Source: Brachybacterium paraconglomeratum | Lineage (GTDB): Bacteria > Actinomycetota > Actinomycetes > Actinomycetales > Dermabacteraceae | DNA: 64,000 nt | Assembly: GCF_003994255.1 (NCBI RefSeq) | Contig: NZ_ML133854.1 | Location: 208,208 to 272,207, forward strand | Direction: 5' to 3' | Part shown: one piece after another, positions 62,601-64,000 of the stretch | How the letters are laid out: each line of letters opens with the position of its first letter | Position numbering within the stretch: position 1 is the first letter of the stretch | The notes under the pieces: model-generated | The model's input: only the letters and a program-made list of their open reading frames with translations | The model's database searches: none | Told to the model about the DNA's origin: nothing | Program-made: the position numbers and the translations under genes

Positions 62601-62854
62601 CGATGCAGGCCCGCTTCCTCACCCTCACCTCCTCCGCGGAGACGGGCGGGGACCCGATCGCGTGGCGGCTGGAGGGCTCGGACGACGGCGAGAGCTGGGA
62701 GGTGCTCGACGCCCGCTCCGCGCAGCGCTTCGAGTGGCGACGCCAGACCCGCCCCTTCGAGATCGCCTCCCCGCGGCCGTGCCTGCATCACCGCCTGGTG
62801 GTGACGACCTCCGAGGGCCCGCTGCGGCTGGCGGAGCTCGAGCTGCTCGCCTGA
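59615..62854 (+). CDS. GH92 family alpha-mannosidase
   Basis: 1079 residues. The GH92 catalytic core is clear: FWDTYRTAWPAYALLYPE, GYADCMTGTSSDIAFAD, YEAALRNATV, FTETNGWTFAFHAPHD, FGFSNQPAHHIPFLF, and GYPGDEDNGEMSAWWLL, whose acidic residues bind calcium and act in catalysis. Also a C-terminal F5/8-type-like beta domain (about 985-1079). No signal peptide is seen, unlike most GH92, so it may act in the cytoplasm. TACGCT (59603-59608) ends 6 nt before the ATG. Confidence 0.93.
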   Translation: MILTPDQAPVGSPRPARPGGEPRPATAVRYSAEAGERAEQALPAEAGAAGIVGRTIAPGEVLRWFVHPVLDEELSWGATHVALDLVLDDGSRLSQHEPRDQHGSLATARGLGEARILYADQWNDVQVGLEALVGRRIEEVLVEVDVPEDHEADLLEDLQSEPGEAAPPAPLHGWIDGPSLAVPPADPPLEDPVAWVDTRRGTRSAFEFSRGNTLPITALPNGFAKFTPATDARTRRWIYQHQRTRLQGLSLTHQPSPWMGDRHQLVMMPLLGESPDASPAARERAFTHEDETARPDLYAVALEGGIGMRLAPTDHGAVCEISLPEDSGPGHLLLEGVDAHSRLDAAGAVFDGRVQGWIDSSPQEGYDRADGATRMFVLAEVQPAPVRVGRAEGDSGGSVLSFAPGTRTVTVRLVTSLLGQDQAQRTFALELAGRTLEQVREEAHALWTRRLQVLEAPDATAPQRRTLYGNLYRLNLYPSSHWENRGTAEVVEPVHASPVLPVRGAATDTRTNAETVPGRMYVDHGFWDTYRTAWPAYALLYPELAAELADGFVQQHREGGWIARWSSPGYADCMTGTSSDIAFADLQVKGVPLPDPQATYEAALRNATVAPPQPEVGRKGGETAVFRGYVAADAEVGESVSWSLEAHINDAGIAAQAALLAERAEAEGDRLRAERLRGESAYLAARSANYALLFDRTTEFFRGRRSDGAFAVPAAEFDPLEWGGDFTETNGWTFAFHAPHDPEGLAALHGGRDMLRGRLEQYLDTPERADRRGTYDTTIHEMVEARAVRMGQFGFSNQPAHHIPFLFHHVGAPEEASRIVREVQRRLFVGEQIGQGYPGDEDNGEMSAWWLLTALGLYPLQLGTGRYHLVAPLFETVRVRPLGREGFTLTAHGAGGAPAGAEDVCITGMRVRGAEHADSWIDHADLRGEIEVELGAEPGDWGTVPPSPTAPGQRPQPLWDLFAADPSQPLLDDDARTELVLETASAVLDLPELGEPMQARFLTLTSSAETGGDPIAWRLEGSDDGESWEVLDARSAQRFEWRRQTRPFEIASPRPCLHHRLVVTTSEGPLRLAELELLA

Positions 62855-63645
62855 GCGGGCACCGACCGCCGCACGAGCCCACCGCGCCCCGAGAGCGGGG
62901 TGCCCGCGCGGCGGTCGATCAGCACCCACGGCAGGGTCATCGCCGCCCACACCGCAGCGATCAGCACCGCCTCGACCAGCAGGTACTGCGGCCACGGCCC
63001 CAGCAGGTCCAGGATGCTCGGCCCGGCGGGCGCCCGGTTCAGGTAGCCGTAGTTCGCGCCGGTGAGGGCGTTGCCGGTGACGGCGATCCCCGCCCACAGC
63101 AGCGTCGCCGCGTAGGCGATCCCGTACCCGCGCCAGGTGGGCCGGTAGCCGAGCCCCCACACCAGCACCACCGGGGCGAGCACCCCGGCGCCGTGCGCGA
63201 TCCAGTACTCCGCGAACTCCAGCGGCACCCACACGAAGTAGTTCAGGTCCGGGGTGAGCACCGACTGCATGTTCAGCGTCAGCCCCCAGAACCAGGTCAC
63301 CACCACCACCCATCGCGCCTGCGTGATCAGGGCGATCGGGACCAGGAACCGCAGCGCGTCGGAGTAGTGCAGCGGCAGGGACTCCTCGAGGTTCCAGGCC
63401 CAGGGAGTGAACCCCCACGCCGTCCAGGCCGCGGAGTTCGCCAGCAGCGCCCAGCCCGCCAGGCGCAGCGCGCGGTCCGTCGCCGCGGGCTCGGTGCGGC
63501 GCGCCCAGCGCACGAGGACGACGGCGGCGAGGGCGAGGAGCACCAGCATCGCGAGGTGCGCGTTGCCGTAGGCGGGCATGTGCCCGATCGCGGGGGCGGC
63601 GAGGAGGGCGTCGTCGGGGTCCGGGCCGGGTCGCTCCAGGTGCAT
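62788..63645 (-). CDS. YwaF/TIGR02206-type membrane protein
   Basis: 285 residues with seven hydrophobic segments; family features are LPLHYSDALRFLVPIALITQARW, FWGLTLNMQSVLTPDLNY, the WIAHGAGVLAPVVLV region and NALTGANYGYLNRAPAGPSILDLLGPWPQYLLVEA. Unknown function. The polar C-tail overlaps the GH92 gene by 67 bp on the other strand. Confidence 0.85.
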   Translation of the reverse strand: MHLERPGPDPDDALLAAPAIGHMPAYGNAHLAMLVLLALAAVVLVRWARRTEPAATDRALRLAGWALLANSAAWTAWGFTPWAWNLEESLPLHYSDALRFLVPIALITQARWVVVVTWFWGLTLNMQSVLTPDLNYFVWVPLEFAEYWIAHGAGVLAPVVLVWGLGYRPTWRGYGIAYAATLLWAGIAVTGNALTGANYGYLNRAPAGPSILDLLGPWPQYLLVEAVLIAAVWAAMTLPWVLIDRRAGTPLSGRGGLVRRSVPAQASSSSSASRSGPSEVVTTRR

Positions 63646-63707
63646 CGTCGGCTCTCCTCGCGGTCGCTCGGCCTCGCCCCGTCGTCGGGGCGCACGGCCC
63701 GAGCATA

Positions 63708-63739
63708 CGGAAGCGCCCCGCCGGGGCGGGGCGCTTCCG
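63708..63739. terminator. Terminator 1 of the fructose PTS gene
   Basis: Perfect 15-bp arms cggaagcgccccgcc/ggcggggcgcttccg around two bases. A second 11-bp hairpin gtcggccgggc/gcccggccgac (63755-63787) lies closer to the PTS stop. Confidence 0.7.
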
Positions 63740-63786
63740 TGCTGCGGCGGGCGGGTCGGCCGGGCCGGCGGGACACGCCCGGCCGA

Positions 63787-63844
63787 CGGGGTCGACGGGC
63801 CCGCTCAGGCGGTGGCGGGGTCGACGGGCCCGCTCACGCGGTGA
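63787..63844. repeat. 29-nt tandem duplication at the PTS gene end
   Basis: Units 63787-63815 and 63816-63844 differ in two of 29 positions. The right unit contains the stop codon of the PTS gene, so the sequence around the stop exists twice. Confidence 0.7.
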
Positions 63845-64000
63845 CGGACCGGCGTCGTGCTCCGAGCTCCTTCGCCGCGGTCACGAGCGCGGCGGCGACC
63901 AGCGTGCCGGCGAGGATCGCGAGCACGAAACCCCACACCGGGCTGATCGCGAAGGCGACGAAGATCCCGCCGTGCGGTGCCTGCGAGCCCACGCCGAAGG
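63834..64000 (-). CDS. Fructose-specific PTS IIC component, C-terminal end (partial)
   Basis: Last 55 residues of a gene entering from the right edge: FGVGSQAPHGGIFVAFAISPVWGFVLAILAGTLVAAALV followed by a basic tail. PHGGIFV and the final hydrophobic helix are typical of the EIIC domain of fructose-family PTS permeases (FruA), which phosphorylate sugar during import. Too short to place domains A and B. Confidence 0.78.
   Translation of the reverse strand, partial: FGVGSQAPHGGIFVAFAISPVWGFVLAILAGTLVAAALVTAAKELGARRRSVTA

Overview
The window is a chromosomal segment of a very GC-rich actinobacterium. Gene content (Rpf-type transglycosylase, PspC, DUF3152, baeRF/Rv2629-like protein, H+-pyrophosphatase, Mph-like kinase) and start-site style fit the Micrococcales; a Dermabacteraceae/Brachybacterium-like organism is my best guess, inferred from family resemblance only. 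I see no rRNA, tRNA, CRISPR array, prophage or intact insertion sequence. About 60 genes are densely packed, and most other long open frames are GC-driven shadows.

Layout. 1-4.7 kb: start of a Tat-exported PhoD phosphatase (cut by the left edge), a divergent UvrA-like ABC ATPase with a broken rifampin ADP-ribosyltransferase (arr) remnant behind it, an alpha/beta hydrolase and an NTF2-fold protein. 4.8-12.4 kb: a minus-strand osmoprotection operon, BetT-type choline transporter, betaine aldehyde dehydrogenase, choline dehydrogenase and a second BCCT (betaine-type) transporter. 12.7-19.6 kb: single genes (EamA exporter, VOC proteins, LLM flavoenzyme, PspC, DUF3152, DUF429, acyltransferase, ArfB, pterin dehydratase). 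19.7-22.4 kb: L-lactate dehydrogenase and lactate permease. 22.5-26.0 kb: a scarred accessory patch with a small orphan protein, a C-terminal scrap of a secreted protein, a 5'-deleted hsdR, and an ImmA/IrrE peptidase coupled to a DUF4411 gene. 26.2-31.9 kb: H+-pyrophosphatase, SfnB/DszC-like flavoprotein, ABC-F protein and a paralogue of the orphan protein. 32-38 kb: flavin reductase, AraC regulator with a VOC target, DHA2 efflux pump, TDT/TehA transporter, DHFR-like fragment. 37.8-42.5 kb: SDR and quinol-monooxygenase-like genes opposite an IclR regulator, then a two-subunit GMC dehydrogenase. 42.6-48.7 kb: SurA-like lipoprotein, TipAS regulator, and a sugar-acid operon (GPH transporter, Gfo/Idh/MocA dehydrogenase, sugar-phosphate isomerase). 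49-64 kb: Rpf, macrolide-phosphotransferase-like kinase, YhhN, TerC under a probable manganese riboswitch, baeRF, YeiH with a tiny upstream membrane protein, MUG glycosylase, thymidine kinase, GH92 mannosidase, YwaF, and the end of a fructose PTS gene.

Regulation is unusually readable. Nineteen genes have a TANNNT/CANNNT hexamer 6-7 nt before the start codon, the geometry of leaderless mRNAs. Two VOC genes 19 kb apart share a 15-bp box, probably the target of the local AraC protein. The TipAS gene has a textbook MerR promoter (19-bp spacer holding a palindrome), and the DHA2 pump has a TetR-like palindrome on its -35. Several strong hairpins sit at gene ends, and five share one architecture.

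The genes suggest a free-living or host/food-surface aerobe that makes glycine betaine from choline, uses lactate and sugars including mannosides, and carries several resistance-associated families, at least one of them decayed.
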